The notes: generated by a model from the sequence alone, not told the origin. A DNA stretch of 64,000 nucleotides from Caballeronia sp. BR00000012568055 (GCF_029439455.1 NZ_JAQFVG010000314.1:48715-112714), one strand, 5' to 3'; positions 39,271 to 49,795 are shown, counted from the stretch's first letter. Translations and numbers: made by a program.

Positions 39271-40759
39271 GCGCGCGCTCGGACGAGCGGTTGCCGTCGC
39301 GGCGTGTCGAATTGCCGTCGGTGCGCGGCTTGCCGCCGAGCAGCGCGCCGGGATTGCCTGCCTTGGCACCGCCGCCTCGCGCGTTGGAGCCAGCTGGCGC
39401 TGCATCGTGGGAACGACGCGGTGCAGGATTGGCTTTCGGCGCGGCGGGTTTCTGACTACGGCCATCGCGCGGAGCCTGAGCTTGCGGCTTGCTGCCGGCC
39501 GGTTTCGCTGAACGCTGCTCGCCGCCACGACGCGCCTCACCCTCACGCGGCGCACGACGCCCCTGACCTTGGCCTTGTCCCTGACTACGCCGCTGAATCG
39601 GCTCAGGCTTCGCATTCGGGTCCGGCTCGAAGCCAGGCACCACTTCCTGCGGAATCGCGCGCTTGATCAGCCGTTCGATATCGCGCAACAACTGGTGTTC
39701 ATCCACGCACACGAGCGACACGGCTTCACCGTCCGCGCCCGCACGCCCCGTCCGGCCAATCCGATGCACATAATCTTCCGGCACGTTCGGCAAATCGAAG
39801 TTGACCACATGCGGCAACTGGTCGATATCGATCCCCCGCGCCGCGATATCCGTCGCCACCAGCACTTGCAGCGTTTCCGCCTTGAACTCGGCCAGCGCAC
39901 GCGTACGCGCCGACTGGCTCTTGTTGCCGTGAATGGCCAGCGCGCTGATACCGTCCTTCGTCAACTGCTCAGCCAGCCGATTCGCGCCGTGCTTGGTCCG
40001 CGTGAACACGAGCACCTGAAACCAGTTGTTCTGCCGGATCAAATGCGTCAGCAACTCACGCTTGCGGTCACGATCGACCGGATAAATCTTCTGTTCGATA
40101 CGCTCAGCCGTCGTATTCCGGCGCGCCACTTCGATCAGCGCGGGTGAATCCAGCAGGCTGTCGGCGAGCGCCTTGATTTCATCGGAGAAAGTGGCCGAGA
40201 ACAGCAGGTTCTGGCGCTTCGCCGGCAGACGCGCCAGCACGCGCTTGATGTCGTGAATGAAGCCCATGTCGAGCATGCGGTCGGCTTCATCGAGTACGAG
40301 GATTTCGAGCTGCGACACGTCGATGGTCTTCTGCTGCATGTGATCCAGCAGACGCCCCGGCGTCGCCACGACGATATCCACGCCACGGCGCAGCGCATCG
40401 ATCTGCGGATTAATGCCGACGCCGCCGAACATCACGGTCGATTTGAGCTTGAGATACTTGCCGTAAGCACGCACGCTTTCTTCGACCTGCGCGGCGAGTT
40501 CACGCGTCGGCGTCAGAATCAGCGCGCGCACCGGGCGCTTGGCGCTGCCGGTGGCGGGCGCAAGTTGCGACAGACGTTGCAGAATCGGCAACGTGAAACC
40601 GGCGGTCTTACCCGTGCCGGTTTGCGCGCCCGCGAGCAGATCGCCGCCCTTCAGGACGGCGGGAATGGCCTGGAGCTGAATCGGAGTCGGGCTGGTATAG
40701 CCCAGTTCATTGACAGCGCGCAGCAGAGGTTCGGACAAGCCGAGTGAATCAAAGGACAT
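39266..40759 (-). CDS. rhlE: DEAD-box ATP-dependent RNA helicase, RhlE type
   Basis: A 497-residue helicase involved in ribosome assembly and RNA turnover. The Q motif is near 10-30, AQTGTGKT at 45-52, [11 protein letters not shown] around 155, SATF, and [10 protein letters not shown] in the second RecA domain. The C-terminal ~110 residues are a low-complexity Gly/Ala/Arg/Pro-rich tail (GQGQGQG, repeated AP/RR runs) typical of RhlE-type helicases. The stop lies inside the tandem repeat. Confidence 0.94.
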   Translation of the reverse strand: MSFDSLGLSEPLLRAVNELGYTSPTPIQLQAIPAVLKGGDLLAGAQTGTGKTAGFTLPILQRLSQLAPATGSAKRPVRALILTPTRELAAQVEESVRAYGKYLKLKSTVMFGGVGINPQIDALRRGVDIVVATPGRLLDHMQQKTIDVSQLEILVLDEADRMLDMGFIHDIKRVLARLPAKRQNLLFSATFSDEIKALADSLLDSPALIEVARRNTTAERIEQKIYPVDRDRKRELLTHLIRQNNWFQVLVFTRTKHGANRLAEQLTKDGISALAIHGNKSQSARTRALAEFKAETLQVLVATDIAARGIDIDQLPHVVNFDLPNVPEDYVHRIGRTGRAGADGEAVSLVCVDEHQLLRDIERLIKRAIPQEVVPGFEPDPNAKPEPIQRRSQGQGQGQGRRAPREGEARRGGEQRSAKPAGSKPQAQAPRDGRSQKPAAPKANPAPRRSHDAAPAGSNARGGGAKAGNPGALLGGKPRTDGNSTRRDGNRSSERAR

Positions 40760-40959
40760 AACGGTTTTTCGAGTTCGTTATAGCGAGCGGCGCGTGCGGG
40801 CGAGGTTCACCGCGACAGCGCAAATGCGACGCTCGGAAGTAAATCGGGCGGCGGGGCCATAAAAGCGACGGTCGTGGACCGACGGGCGATGCCGCAAGAG
40901 TTCGGCGCGCTATCAAGACACGCCAACTGGCCGTAAGTTGCATCGAATCAATGCGATGC

Positions 40960-41580
40960 TTATGCGACGTAACGCGCAACACTCACGAACTGACAAAGAC
41001 TGCCTGCCAGCACGAACAGGTGCCAGATACCGTGGCCGTGCCGGATACGCTCGTCGTTGATGAAAAAATAAATGCCGGCGCTGTAGATCACGCCGCCCGC
41101 CACCAGCCACGCGGTGCCCGCGGGTGGCAGCGCCGTCACGAGCGGATGAACGGCTACGAGCGCGAGCCAGCCCATCAACACGTACAGCACCATCGAGACG
41201 CTGCGGGTTCGGCGCCCGAGCGTGAGTTCCTGCGTGATGCCGAGCGCTGCAAGCCCCCAGCTCACGCCGAATAAGGACCAGCCCCAGGGGCCGCGCAATG
41301 TCACTAGCGTGAAAGGGGTATAGCTGCCTGCGATCAACAGATAGATGGCCGAATGATCGCACTTCTGGAGGATCGCCTTCACGCGCGGCGAGCGCACCCA
41401 ATGATACAGCGTCGAAATCAGATACAGCACGACGAGCATGGCGCCGTACACCGCGAAGCTCACGATCTTGTACGGATCGCCTTCGAGCGAGCCCATCACG
41501 ACAAGCGCCGTCAGCCCGGCCACCGACAGGACCGCGCCGATCAGATGGCTGATGCTGTTGAAACGCTCACCGAAATGCAT
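40960..41580 (-). CDS. Hemolysin III / PAQR-family membrane protein
   Basis: The ATG at 41580 gives 206 residues starting MHFGERFNSISHLIGAVLS; a TTG at 41607 is also open. Seven membrane helices are predicted. The family metal-site residues are visible: ISH near the start, the STLYHWVRS segment, KCDHSAIYLLIAGSYTPF and IWHLFVLAGS. The function in bacteria (YqfA-like) is poorly known and may involve lipid hydrolysis or envelope homeostasis. Confidence 0.88.
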   Translation of the reverse strand: MHFGERFNSISHLIGAVLSVAGLTALVVMGSLEGDPYKIVSFAVYGAMLVVLYLISTLYHWVRSPRVKAILQKCDHSAIYLLIAGSYTPFTLVTLRGPWGWSLFGVSWGLAALGITQELTLGRRTRSVSMVLYVLMGWLALVAVHPLVTALPPAGTAWLVAGGVIYSAGIYFFINDERIRHGHGIWHLFVLAGSLCQFVSVARYVA

Positions 41581-41680
41581 ATGCTGATTCGCCTCACCAA
41601 AAGACAAGGGGCGCGGCCCGATTGAAGGCTGCGCCCCGGTGCGTATTGTACGCTGTCCCGGTGAGGGACCTACAAAGTCG

Positions 41681-42979
41681 TCAGTCCAGCGGCGCCGAAC
41701 GCAGATTGCTCACTTGCTGCGGCGACACCGGCGTGCCGTGGTTGCCCCACGACATACGGATGTAGGTCACAACCGCAGCGACTTCCGTATCCGACAGCGA
41801 CTGCGCGAACGGCGGCATGCCGTGCGGCATCGGATTGCCTTCCGTGCTCGGCGGATAACCCCCGTTGAGCGTCATGCGGATCGGGTTGACGGCCGATGGC
41901 ATCTGGATGGACTGATTGTTGGCCAGCGGCGGATACGCCGGCGGCTTGCCCAGACCGTTCTCCGCGTGACACTTCGCGCAGTTCTCGGTGTAGACCTTCT
42001 TGCCCATCGTAAGCAGCTCGCCGCCGAATTTTTCCGACGTTTCCAGTTGCAGCGATTCCGGCGCTTCCTTCTTCTGCGGAATCGACTTGAGATACGTCGA
42101 GATCGCGTTGATGTCGCCGTCGCTCATGTATTGCAGGCTGTTGTGGACCACTTCGGCCATCGGACCGAACACCGCGCCGCGCTGCGACACGCCGGTCTTC
42201 AGCAGATCGTTGATGTCCTTGATGTCCCAGTCGCCCAGACCCGCTTCCTTGTTCGACGTCAGCGACGGCGCGTACCAATTTTGCAGCGGAATCAGACCGC
42301 CGGCGAACGCCGCCGAACTGACCGGACCGCCCATCGCGTTGATCGAGGTGTGGCACATGCCGCAGTGACCGAGACCTTCGACCAGATACGCGCCACGGTT
42401 CCATTCCACCGACTTGGTCGGATCCGGCTTGTACTCGCCTTCCGAGAAGAACAGCGTGCGCCAGCCGATCAGCAGATTACGGTTGTTGAACGGGAAGCGC
42501 AGTTCATGCGGACGGCTCGGTTCGGAAACCGGCGGGACCGAACGCAGATACGCGTAGATCGCGTCCGAATCGGCGCGCGTGACCTTGGTGTAGCTCGTGA
42601 ACGGGAAGCCCGGATACAGCAGCGAGCCGTCCTTCGAACGGCCGGTGTGCATCGCGCGATAGAAGTCGTCTGACGTCCATTTGCCGATGCCGTACTTGTC
42701 GTCCGGCGTGATGTTCGGCGTGAACATGGTGCCGAAGGGCGTAGCCATCGGCAGGCCGCCGCCGAATTGCTTGCCGCCGCGAACCGTGTGGCAGGCGATA
42801 CAGTCGCCGGCGCGCGCAAGGTATTCACCTTGTTTGACGAGCGCGGCCTGATCGGCGGGCGTTGCGGCCTGTGCGCCGCCGGAATGCAGGTTCTCGCCAC
42901 CCGACCAGAGGACGGCGGCGGCTGCGACGGCTGCCACCACGACAGCCGAGGAAAGTGCGAACAGGGACTTGCGTTTCAT
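41681..42979 (-). CDS. Triheme c-type cytochrome (dehydrogenase cytochrome subunit type)
   Basis: A 432-residue exported cytochrome with a signal anchor (about 5-25) and three CxxCH haem sites at Cys60-His64, Cys206-His210 and Cys334-His338. The three-domain layout matches the membrane cytochrome c subunit of gluconate/alcohol-type dehydrogenases, which pass electrons to ubiquinone or oxidases. No dehydrogenase subunit is adjacent, so the electron donor is unknown. It follows a diheme cytochrome on the same strand after 21 bases, forming an operon. Confidence 0.9.
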   Translation of the reverse strand: MKRKSLFALSSAVVVAAVAAAAVLWSGGENLHSGGAQAATPADQAALVKQGEYLARAGDCIACHTVRGGKQFGGGLPMATPFGTMFTPNITPDDKYGIGKWTSDDFYRAMHTGRSKDGSLLYPGFPFTSYTKVTRADSDAIYAYLRSVPPVSEPSRPHELRFPFNNRNLLIGWRTLFFSEGEYKPDPTKSVEWNRGAYLVEGLGHCGMCHTSINAMGGPVSSAAFAGGLIPLQNWYAPSLTSNKEAGLGDWDIKDINDLLKTGVSQRGAVFGPMAEVVHNSLQYMSDGDINAISTYLKSIPQKKEAPESLQLETSEKFGGELLTMGKKVYTENCAKCHAENGLGKPPAYPPLANNQSIQMPSAVNPIRMTLNGGYPPSTEGNPMPHGMPPFAQSLSDTEVAAVVTYIRMSWGNHGTPVSPQQVSNLRSAPLD

Positions 42980-43000
42980 TGTGTTGTCGCTCCAGACGCC

Positions 43001-43738
43001 TTATTGCGGTTCGCTGCCGCACGTGAGCGGCATCTTCAACGAGCCAGCGGGCGCGGGCACCGGGTTGGCGGGTGCTTGTTGCGTGGAAAGCCACGCGGCG
43101 ACGGCGGTCACGTCGTCGTCGGTCAGGCGCGAGGCGATGTCATGCATGCAATCGGGTGCAATGGCGTGGCGCGTGCCCGACTTCCATGCGCCGACCTGCG
43201 CGCTGATGTAATCCGAATGCAGGCCGACCAGACCCGGAATAGCCGGCTGCATGCCGGTCAGACCCTTGCCGTGACAGGCCGCGCACGCGGGAATGTTCTT
43301 CGACGGATCGCCGTTCAGCACGATCTGCTGGCCGCGCGCGAGCGTGGAGGCCGACTGATTCGACTTGGCCGGCTGCGGATACGGCGGGCGCTGCTGCGAG
43401 AAGTACGTCGCGATCTGATGAAGGTAGTCGTCCGAGAGATACGTGACGAGGTAGTTCATCGGCGGGTACTTGCGCCGCCCTTCGCGGAAATTCTGGAGCT
43501 GGTTGTACAGATAGTCGGCGGGTTTGCCGGCAAGACGGGGAAAGTAATCGTTGTCCGTGCCTTCGCCATGAACACCGTGACAGGCCGTGCAGCCTTGCAC
43601 GCGGGCGGCCATGCTGTCGGTAGCAGGCTGATTCGGCGTCTGGGCCTGCGCCTGAGCGCCGAACACGCCAGCGCTGCCGATCAGTGCCAATGCAAGCAGC
43701 GGACGAAAGATGCGTCTTGAAAACACGCGACACTCCAT
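43001..43738 (-). CDS. Diheme cytochrome c, class I (c4-like)
   Basis: The ATG at 43738 gives 245 residues with a clear signal peptide (about 10-32, cleaved after AQA). Two CxxCH haem sites lie at Cys50-His54 and Cys152-His156. The two tandem class I domains resemble cytochrome c4, a periplasmic electron shuttle to terminal oxidases. Upstream in-frame codons to 43801 are unlikely to be used. It is the first gene of a two-cytochrome operon. Confidence 0.9.
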   Translation of the reverse strand: MECRVFSRRIFRPLLALALIGSAGVFGAQAQAQTPNQPATDSMAARVQGCTACHGVHGEGTDNDYFPRLAGKPADYLYNQLQNFREGRRKYPPMNYLVTYLSDDYLHQIATYFSQQRPPYPQPAKSNQSASTLARGQQIVLNGDPSKNIPACAACHGKGLTGMQPAIPGLVGLHSDYISAQVGAWKSGTRHAIAPDCMHDIASRLTDDDVTAVAAWLSTQQAPANPVPAPAGSLKMPLTCGSEPQ

Positions 43739-44204
43739 GAAATTCGGGGACCTGCCGAGCTTCGTGCGGCTCGGTGCGAAGGTGGCGAACCACGGCCACA
43801 AAGAAGCGGCGGAGGGTGGCGGACCACGGCCGCAGTGGCTCGTAGAGCCTCTGATGCGACGCGGAATTCTATCATCGATGCATGATGATGACTATTTGAT
43901 GCAATGTGTAAGCGATTGTGCGACGCGCTTTTTGCAACACGGCGCGCGGCAATCGCGACAATATGCCGCGCGGCCATTGCGCGCTCGAATCCGTCGATGC
44001 TGCGCCACCGCATAACGCCACGTTTCGACAAAGCCTCGACTTTCTCAATATTCGATGACGTCCCCGCGTCGCCAAGCTTAGGAAGCGAGATGCAAAGTAT
44101 CAAGGCGTTTCGAAGCTGCGGTGCACAGGCGGCATCGATTAGACTTCGCATTTTTTGAGCGTGATGATTTTCGTGGCTGGCTTTCGACTCGACGGACGGG
44201 CTTC
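43739..44204. other. 466-base divergent intergenic region
   Basis: Lies between the cytochrome operon and copD. Short open frames here look like chance. No repeat or RNA recognised. Confidence 0.5.
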
Positions 44205-45020
44205 GTGAACGGCGATCCGATCGCGCTCGCGCAGATAGCGGTCGCCGCGCTCGGCGATATCGCGTTTGCGGCGACACTCGGCGCGATGCTGCTGGATCGC
44301 TGGGCGCGCGCCGAGTCTTCGCTCGCGCCTATCGCAGCGGTCGTGCTTGTGCTGTGCAATGTGGCTTCGCTGTGGCTGCTGGCGATGGAAATGAGCGGTG
44401 CATCTTTTGTCGATGCAGGCGCGTCGCTCCGGCTCGTGGTGATGGCGACGCACGCGGGCACCGGCTGGGCGGTGGCGCTGTTGGGTAGCGTGATCTTGCT
44501 GCTGACCGCTAAGCGAGCAGGCCTGACGCCGATGCTGATCGTCGCGCTGATCGCAGCGGCGGGGAAATCGGCGATTGGCCATGCGGCGGATGCGGGCACG
44601 TTTTCCATCGCCGAAGCGGTGCAGATGGTGCATCTGCTGGCGACAGGCGTATGGGGCGGCGTGGTCATCGCAGGCGCGATGGTTTTGCCGCAGACCGGCG
44701 CGCAGTTCATGCGCGTGCTGCACAACGTGTCCCGCACCGCGATGATCGCCGTCGCATTCGTGCTCGCCACCGGTCTCTACAACGCAATACGCGGAACGGG
44801 CGGCGCGCTATCCGTACTGGCATCGAGCACATGGGGACACGCGCTCGACGTCAAACTTGTGTTGGTGGCGCTCGCGCTAGCGATTGGCGCGTGGAATCGC
44901 TGGATCGTGATGCCGCACGGAGCGCCGCAAAAGGTAATCCGCTTGATGCAAATAGAAGCGCTGGCGATCATCGGCGTATTCATCGCGGCATCGGTGCTTT
45001 CGCACAGCATGCCGGGATAA
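44205..45020 (+). CDS. CopD-family copper-resistance membrane protein
   Basis: The GTG at 44205 (GGACGGG upstream) gives 271 residues with about eight membrane helices. Family features include GDIAFAATLGAMLLDRWAR, HAGTGWAVALLGS, KSAIGHAAD and VQMVHLLATGVWGGVVIAGAM, with His residues probably binding copper or haem. CopD is the inner-membrane copper importer or homeostasis partner of CopC; no copC is visible next to it. A longer frame from 44121 is possible but lacks support. Confidence 0.82.
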   Translation: MNGDPIALAQIAVAALGDIAFAATLGAMLLDRWARAESSLAPIAAVVLVLCNVASLWLLAMEMSGASFVDAGASLRLVVMATHAGTGWAVALLGSVILLLTAKRAGLTPMLIVALIAAAGKSAIGHAADAGTFSIAEAVQMVHLLATGVWGGVVIAGAMVLPQTGAQFMRVLHNVSRTAMIAVAFVLATGLYNAIRGTGGALSVLASSTWGHALDVKLVLVALALAIGAWNRWIVMPHGAPQKVIRLMQIEALAIIGVFIAASVLSHSMPG

Positions 45021-45028
45021 AAATCCGC

Positions 45029-45328
45029 CTACTCGTACCCGAGCCGATGACTCACGATCGGCGCACAAAACAGCGCAACGCCCGCGCCGACGATCTTCCC
45101 CTGCAACTCGACGAACGCGGTATGCGTGTTCACATCGAACAGCAAGCCGAGCAACTGCGGCAGACAAAACACCGCAACCGCGCCGATAAACCACTGCGTC
45201 ACCGATGCAATCCGCCAGCCGCGCTGCGCCCCGATCCCGCCCGCGATCACGCGCGCGACGCCGAACGCGACCAGCGCGCCGACCGTCAGTTGCGCTCGCA
45301 CATATTCATCGGGAAGGGCTTGCCACAT
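45029..45328 (-). CDS. Small membrane protein, hypothetical (99 aa)
   Basis: A 99-residue protein with three likely membrane segments (about 14-34, 45-63 and 76-90), convergent with copD. It resembles unannotated small membrane proteins of Burkholderia; no function can be assigned. Confidence 0.65.
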   Translation of the reverse strand: MWQALPDEYVRAQLTVGALVAFGVARVIAGGIGAQRGWRIASVTQWFIGAVAVFCLPQLLGLLFDVNTHTAFVELQGKIVGAGVALFCAPIVSHRLGYE

Positions 45329-45417
45329 CGTTGTTCTCGTTTAGTGGTGACGTGTCGCCAGCTTAGGCGCAGGAAACGCGCCCGTATGTACGAGACAACG
45401 CAAAACCATCAGAAGAA

Positions 45418-46233
45418 TCAGAACGTGTGCTCAGGACCCGGAAAACTGCCGTCCTTCACCGCGCGCACATAGGCTTCGACCGCAGCAAAGATGTTCGGCT
45501 GGCCCTGCATGAAATCCTTGACGAAGCGCGGACGCTTGCCGTGGAAGATGCCGAGCATGTCGTGCAGCACCAGCACTTGCCCCGAACAATCGATACCCGC
45601 GCCAATGCCGATCGTCGGAATCGCGATTTGCTGCGTGACATCGCGTGCGAGCAGCGTCGGCACCGCTTCGATCACGAGCAATTGCGCGCCCGCTTCCTGC
45701 AACGCAATGGCATCGCGCTTCATCTGCTCGGCGGCCGCTTCCGACTTGCCCTGCACCTTGAAGCCGCCGAACGCATGCACCGATTGCGGCGTCAGTCCGA
45801 CATGACCGCACACCGGAATCGATCGCTCGACGAGAAAGCGCACCGTTTCCGCGAGCCATTCGCCGCCTTCGATCTTCACCATCGCCGCGCCCGCGCGCAT
45901 CAGCTTGACCGCGTTCGCGTAAGCATCTTCCTTCGAGCCGATGGTGCCGAACGGCATATCCGCGACGATCAGCGCACTACGCTGACCACGCGCCACCGAA
46001 GCCGTGTGATACGCGATGTCTTCGAGCGTAACGGGCAGCGTCGTGCCGTGCCCTTGCAGCACATTGCCGAGCGAATCGCCGATCAGCAACACATCGACGC
46101 CTGCGCGTTCGAGCAGCGCGGCGAAGCTGGCGTCGTAACACGTCAGCATGGCGATGCGTTCGCCCGCTTCGCGCATGGCCTGAAGTTTCGGGACGGTGGC
46201 CGTCGAACGGCTGGTTTCCTGCAGATACGTCAT
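45418..46233 (-). CDS. panB: 3-methyl-2-oxobutanoate hydroxymethyltransferase
   Basis: PanB makes ketopantoate from 2-ketoisovalerate and methylene-THF for pantothenate/CoA. The ATG at 46233 gives 271 residues starting [10 protein letters not shown]. Family motifs: [33 protein letters not shown] (metal Asp), VKIEGGEW and [20 protein letters not shown]. The frame is open to 46332 inside the preceding gene. It is separated by 25 bases from the deoxynucleoside kinase gene. Confidence 0.96.
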   Translation of the reverse strand: MTYLQETSRSTATVPKLQAMREAGERIAMLTCYDASFAALLERAGVDVLLIGDSLGNVLQGHGTTLPVTLEDIAYHTASVARGQRSALIVADMPFGTIGSKEDAYANAVKLMRAGAAMVKIEGGEWLAETVRFLVERSIPVCGHVGLTPQSVHAFGGFKVQGKSEAAAEQMKRDAIALQEAGAQLLVIEAVPTLLARDVTQQIAIPTIGIGAGIDCSGQVLVLHDMLGIFHGKRPRFVKDFMQGQPNIFAAVEAYVRAVKDGSFPGPEHTF

Positions 46234-46258
46234 GATTGATCCAACTTGAAAAGCGGTC

Positions 46259-46939
46259 TCAGACCGATACGCCTTTGACAAAGAATTCCTTGCGCCCGCG
46301 CATCGTCTCGATACGGTCGATAAGCAAGGCAAGATCGTCTTCCGATGCGAGCGGGTTCAGATGCTCGGCATTCACCGTCAGCAACGGCGACGCATCGTAG
46401 TGATAGAAAAACTCGTTATACGCATCCGACAACGCGCGCAGATACGAATCCGATATTTGCAGTTCCATTGGCAGGGCGCGCTTTTGTATGCGCGAGAACA
46501 GCACTTCGGGACTCGCCTGCAAGTAGACCACGAGATCGGGCGCGGGTCCGCTCGCCTGAATACGCGATGCGATGTCTTTGTACAGCGCGAACTCATCGTC
46601 GGGCAAGGTGAGGCGCGCAAAGATTTCGCTTTTCTGCGTGAGAAAGTCGGCCATCAACGGCGTGTTGCCCGAGAGCATCTCCGTGACTTCGCGTGTTTGC
46701 GCGGCGCGTTGCAGCGCGAAGCTCAACTGCGTGGCGAGCGCGTGACGCGTGGTGTCGCGATAGAACCGTTCGAGAAACGGATTGTCCTGTGGACGCTCGA
46801 ACAGCGTGCGCATCGACCAGCGTTCAGCGAGCAAGGTCGCCAGCGTGGTCTTGCCGACGCCGATCGGCCCTTCGATTGCGATATAACGATGCGGCGGACG
46901 CAGTTGCGGCGCCGTGACGGTGAGTGGCGGAACGCTCAT
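46259..46939 (-). CDS. Deoxynucleoside kinase (dGK/dAK type)
   Basis: A 226-residue P-loop kinase that phosphorylates deoxynucleosides for nucleotide salvage. Walker [21 protein letters not shown] lies near 22-40, the [13 protein letters not shown] segment follows, and [18 protein letters not shown] resembles the lid region. The ATG at 46939 overlaps the folK stop by four bases, indicating coupled translation in folK-dNK-panB. Confidence 0.9.
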   Translation of the reverse strand: MSVPPLTVTAPQLRPPHRYIAIEGPIGVGKTTLATLLAERWSMRTLFERPQDNPFLERFYRDTTRHALATQLSFALQRAAQTREVTEMLSGNTPLMADFLTQKSEIFARLTLPDDEFALYKDIASRIQASGPAPDLVVYLQASPEVLFSRIQKRALPMELQISDSYLRALSDAYNEFFYHYDASPLLTVNAEHLNPLASEDDLALLIDRIETMRGRKEFFVKGVSV

Positions 46940-47463
46940 CGGCAGATAGGTTTGGAGGGTTTGACTGCGGCGGGCATGCACTGACACGTCGCGACTTTTT
47001 CGATGCGCTGATCCGCGACGCCATCGACGAACGCATCGGCACGGCCACGTTGGGGAATGATGAGATCGGGTTCGAGTTCGACGAGCGGGATCAGCACGAA
47101 AGCGCGCTCCGTCATACGCGGATGCGGCACCACGAGATCCGCTTCATCGATGCTCGACGCGCCATACAACAGCACATCGAGATCGAGCGTACGCGGCGCA
47201 TTGCGATACGGCCGCTCGCGCCCGAACTGTTCTTCGATCATATGACACAGACGCAGCAGCGAACGCGCGGGCAACGAGGTTTCGAGCTTGACGACGCAAT
47301 TGAAGTAGTCGTCGCCCGATGAATCGATCGGCGCGGTGCGATAGAGGCTCGACTTCGCGAGCACAGTGATCGTGTGCTGCTGGGCAAGACACACGACGGC
47401 GTCTTTCAGGGTCTGGCGCGCATCGCCGAGATTCGCCCCCAGGCCCAGATAAGCAATCGTCAT
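46936..47463 (-). CDS. folK: 2-amino-4-hydroxy-6-hydroxymethyldihydropteridine pyrophosphokinase
   Basis: HPPK transfers pyrophosphate from ATP to 6-hydroxymethyl-dihydropterin in folate synthesis. The 175 residues begin MTIAYLGLGANLGDARQTLK. The substrate and metal motif RTLDLDVLLYG contains the two catalytic Asp, preceded by FGRERPYRNAPR. Together with pabB-pabC at 10.7 kb it contributes to the folate pathway. Confidence 0.97.
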   Translation of the reverse strand: MTIAYLGLGANLGDARQTLKDAVVCLAQQHTITVLAKSSLYRTAPIDSSGDDYFNCVVKLETSLPARSLLRLCHMIEEQFGRERPYRNAPRTLDLDVLLYGASSIDEADLVVPHPRMTERAFVLIPLVELEPDLIIPQRGRADAFVDGVADQRIEKVATCQCMPAAVKPSKPICR

Positions 47464-47539
47464 GGCAAAAGTCCTGTGCTTGGGTTGCAGCGAAAACGGA
47501 TAGCTCGAACACTATCCGCTACTGTAACCAAAACCGGCT

Positions 47540-49105
47540 TTATTCGTTGTCCGCGCCTTCGTGCCCGTCATGCGCGTCGCTTTCTTCGCGTTCGGTGGCT
47601 TGCGTGTTGGCATCGCCCGATTTGCGCTTTGCATTGCTGCGACGGCGACGCTTCTTCGGTGCGCGGTCCTTGCCGCCTTGCGATAACAACGACTCGCGTT
47701 CCGCGCCATCGCCACTGATGAAGTCCGTCCACCATTGACCGATGGACGCATCCAGCTCGCCCGATTCGCAACGCAGTAGCAGGAAATCATACCCCGCTCT
47801 GAATCTTTGGTGTTCCAGCAACTTCATCGCGCTTCGACCGCGCTTTTCCAGCCGATGCTGAAGCCCCCAGATCTCGCGCATATCCGATGAAAACCGCTTG
47901 TGGATCGCGAGTTTTTCGGTCTGCATATCGAGCACGTCGTCCATTGCGCGATGCAGTGCGGGGACGGGGAATTCGCCGTTTGCGGTGAACTGTTGCCAGC
48001 GCGTCTGCACGTCGTGCCACAAGAGCGTCGCGAACAGGAATCCCGGCGATACACCCTTGCCCGCGCGCACGCGTTCATCGGTGCTGGTCAACGCAAGCGT
48101 CACAAATTTCTCGCCGTGCGGCTGTTCGAGCACGACATCGAGCAAAGGCAACACGCCGTGATGCAGGCCTTCCTGACGCAAACGCGTAAGGCACGCCAGC
48201 GCGTGACCGGATAACAGCAGCTTGAGCATCTCATCGAACAGACGCGCGGCGGGCACATTGTTCAGCGAGTCGGCGAGTTCCTTGATCGGCGCGCGCGTGG
48301 CTTCATCGATCTCGAAGCCGAGCTTCGCCGCGAAGCGCACCACGCGCAACATGCGCACCGGATCTTCGCGATAACGCGTGGCCGGATCGCCGATCATGCG
48401 CAGCAGGCGCGCGCGGACATCGGCCATGCCGTCGTGATAGTCCAGCACGGTTTGCGTGGCCGGATCGTAGTACATCGCGTTGATGGTGAAGTCGCGGCGC
48501 GTGGCGTCTTCGTGCTGCTCGCCCCAGACGTTGTCGCGCAGCACGCGGCCGCTGGCATCGACGGCATGCGTACGGCTGTCGAGTTCGCCGCGTTTAAGAC
48601 GGCGCGGCGGCTCGGCGGCCGGTTCCGGCGGCACGTCCATCAACGCGCGAAAGGTCGATGTCTCGATGATCTCCTGCCCGAACTGCACATGCACGATCTG
48701 AAACCGCCGCCCGATAATGCGCGCGCGCCGGAACAGCTTCTGCACCTGATCGGGCGTGGCGTCGGTGGCGACATCGAAATCTTTCGGCGCGATACCGAGC
48801 AGCAGATCGCGCACCGCACCGCCGACGATAAACGCGCGATGTCCCGCCTGCTGCAACCCTTCGGTCACGCGCACGGCGTTCTTCGAGATCAACGACGGAT
48901 CGATGCCGTGAATGTCCGAAGACAGAATCACCGGCACATTGGGATCGCGCTTGGGCACAGCGGAGGCTGCGGGCGCTTTCTTGCGCGTGGTTTTGCGCGC
49001 CGGTTTCGCGGCTTTGGCTTCGGCTTCGGTAGCAGGAACGTCGTTACCTTCCGGGAGAGCGGCGCTTTCTTGCCCGAACAGCTTGCGGATGAGTTTTTTA
49101 ATCAC
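47540..49105 (-). CDS. pcnB: Poly(A) polymerase I
   Basis: PcnB adds poly(A) tails that promote RNA decay. The GTG at 49105 gives 521 residues starting (V)IKKLIRKLFG; a TTG three codons upstream is also open. The nucleotidyltransferase site is seen as FIVGGAVRDLLLGIAPKDFDVATDATP, with the DxD metal pair. An RNA-binding C-terminal domain follows, and a basic tail (PKKRRRRSNAKRK) ends the protein. The N-terminal ~55 residues are Lys/Ala-rich. The start overlaps the preceding HAD gene by 8 bases. Confidence 0.95.
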   Translation of the reverse strand: MIKKLIRKLFGQESAALPEGNDVPATEAEAKAAKPARKTTRKKAPAASAVPKRDPNVPVILSSDIHGIDPSLISKNAVRVTEGLQQAGHRAFIVGGAVRDLLLGIAPKDFDVATDATPDQVQKLFRRARIIGRRFQIVHVQFGQEIIETSTFRALMDVPPEPAAEPPRRLKRGELDSRTHAVDASGRVLRDNVWGEQHEDATRRDFTINAMYYDPATQTVLDYHDGMADVRARLLRMIGDPATRYREDPVRMLRVVRFAAKLGFEIDEATRAPIKELADSLNNVPAARLFDEMLKLLLSGHALACLTRLRQEGLHHGVLPLLDVVLEQPHGEKFVTLALTSTDERVRAGKGVSPGFLFATLLWHDVQTRWQQFTANGEFPVPALHRAMDDVLDMQTEKLAIHKRFSSDMREIWGLQHRLEKRGRSAMKLLEHQRFRAGYDFLLLRCESGELDASIGQWWTDFISGDGAERESLLSQGGKDRAPKKRRRRSNAKRKSGDANTQATEREESDAHDGHEGADNE

Positions 49106-49784
49106 GTGTGTCAAACAGGTTCAGGATGCGCCAGCCTCGGGCTGCCGCGTGCGCGCGCAGGGTGTCGTCGGGATTGGTCGCGACGGGATCGGTTACGCGT
49201 TCGAGCAACGGAATGTCGTTGTGCGAGTCGCTGTAAAAATAGCTGTGCTTGTAATCGTCGATTGTCTTGCCGAGCGTGGCGAGCCATTGCTCGACGCGCA
49301 CGATCTTGCCTGCGCGATAACTCGGCGTGCCCGTGGGCCGGCCCGTCAGCGCGCCTTGCGGATGATTATCGACCGTCTCGACCTCGCACGCGATCAAGGT
49401 TTCGATACCGAACGCTTCCGCGATCGGCGCGGTGATGAACGAGTTGGTCGCGGTGACCATACAACACAGACCGCCGTTGTCCTGATGCTCGCGCACCAGC
49501 GTCACGGCCGCCGGCACGATGCGCGGATTGATGACTTCGCGCATGTACTGCGCGTGCCAGTCAGTCAATTGCTCGCGCGAATATTTGGCGAGCGGCGTGA
49601 GCATGGCGTGCAGATAGGCGTTGATATCGAGCACGCCCGCCTTGTAGTCGGCATAGAAGGCATCGTTCTGACGCGCGAATTTATCCGCATCGACAATGCC
49701 GAGCTTCACCATGAAGCGGCCCCATTCGTGGTCGCTGTCGGTGGGAATGAGCGTGTGATCGAGATCAAAGAGGGCGAGGTTCAT
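49098..49784 (-). CDS. HAD-family hydrolase, phosphoserine phosphatase-like (HAD-IB)
   Basis: A 228-residue HAD phosphatase with motif I FDLDHTLIP (Asp7, Asp9), motif II TATNSF and motif IV SHNDIPLLERV. It resembles SerB-like proteins such as histidinol-phosphate phosphatase-type HAD-IB enzymes. The gene lies between hda and pcnB, an order conserved in Burkholderia; the substrate is uncertain. Confidence 0.88.
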   Translation of the reverse strand: MNLALFDLDHTLIPTDSDHEWGRFMVKLGIVDADKFARQNDAFYADYKAGVLDINAYLHAMLTPLAKYSREQLTDWHAQYMREVINPRIVPAAVTLVREHQDNGGLCCMVTATNSFITAPIAEAFGIETLIACEVETVDNHPQGALTGRPTGTPSYRAGKIVRVEQWLATLGKTIDDYKHSYFYSDSHNDIPLLERVTDPVATNPDDTLRAHAAARGWRILNLFDTRD

Positions 49785-49795
49785 GGGAGCGCATT

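Noticed and set aside
43904..44158. 84-codon plus-strand frame in the cytochrome-copD intergenic region
   Set aside because: No ribosome-binding site, Arg/Ala-rich random-looking product.
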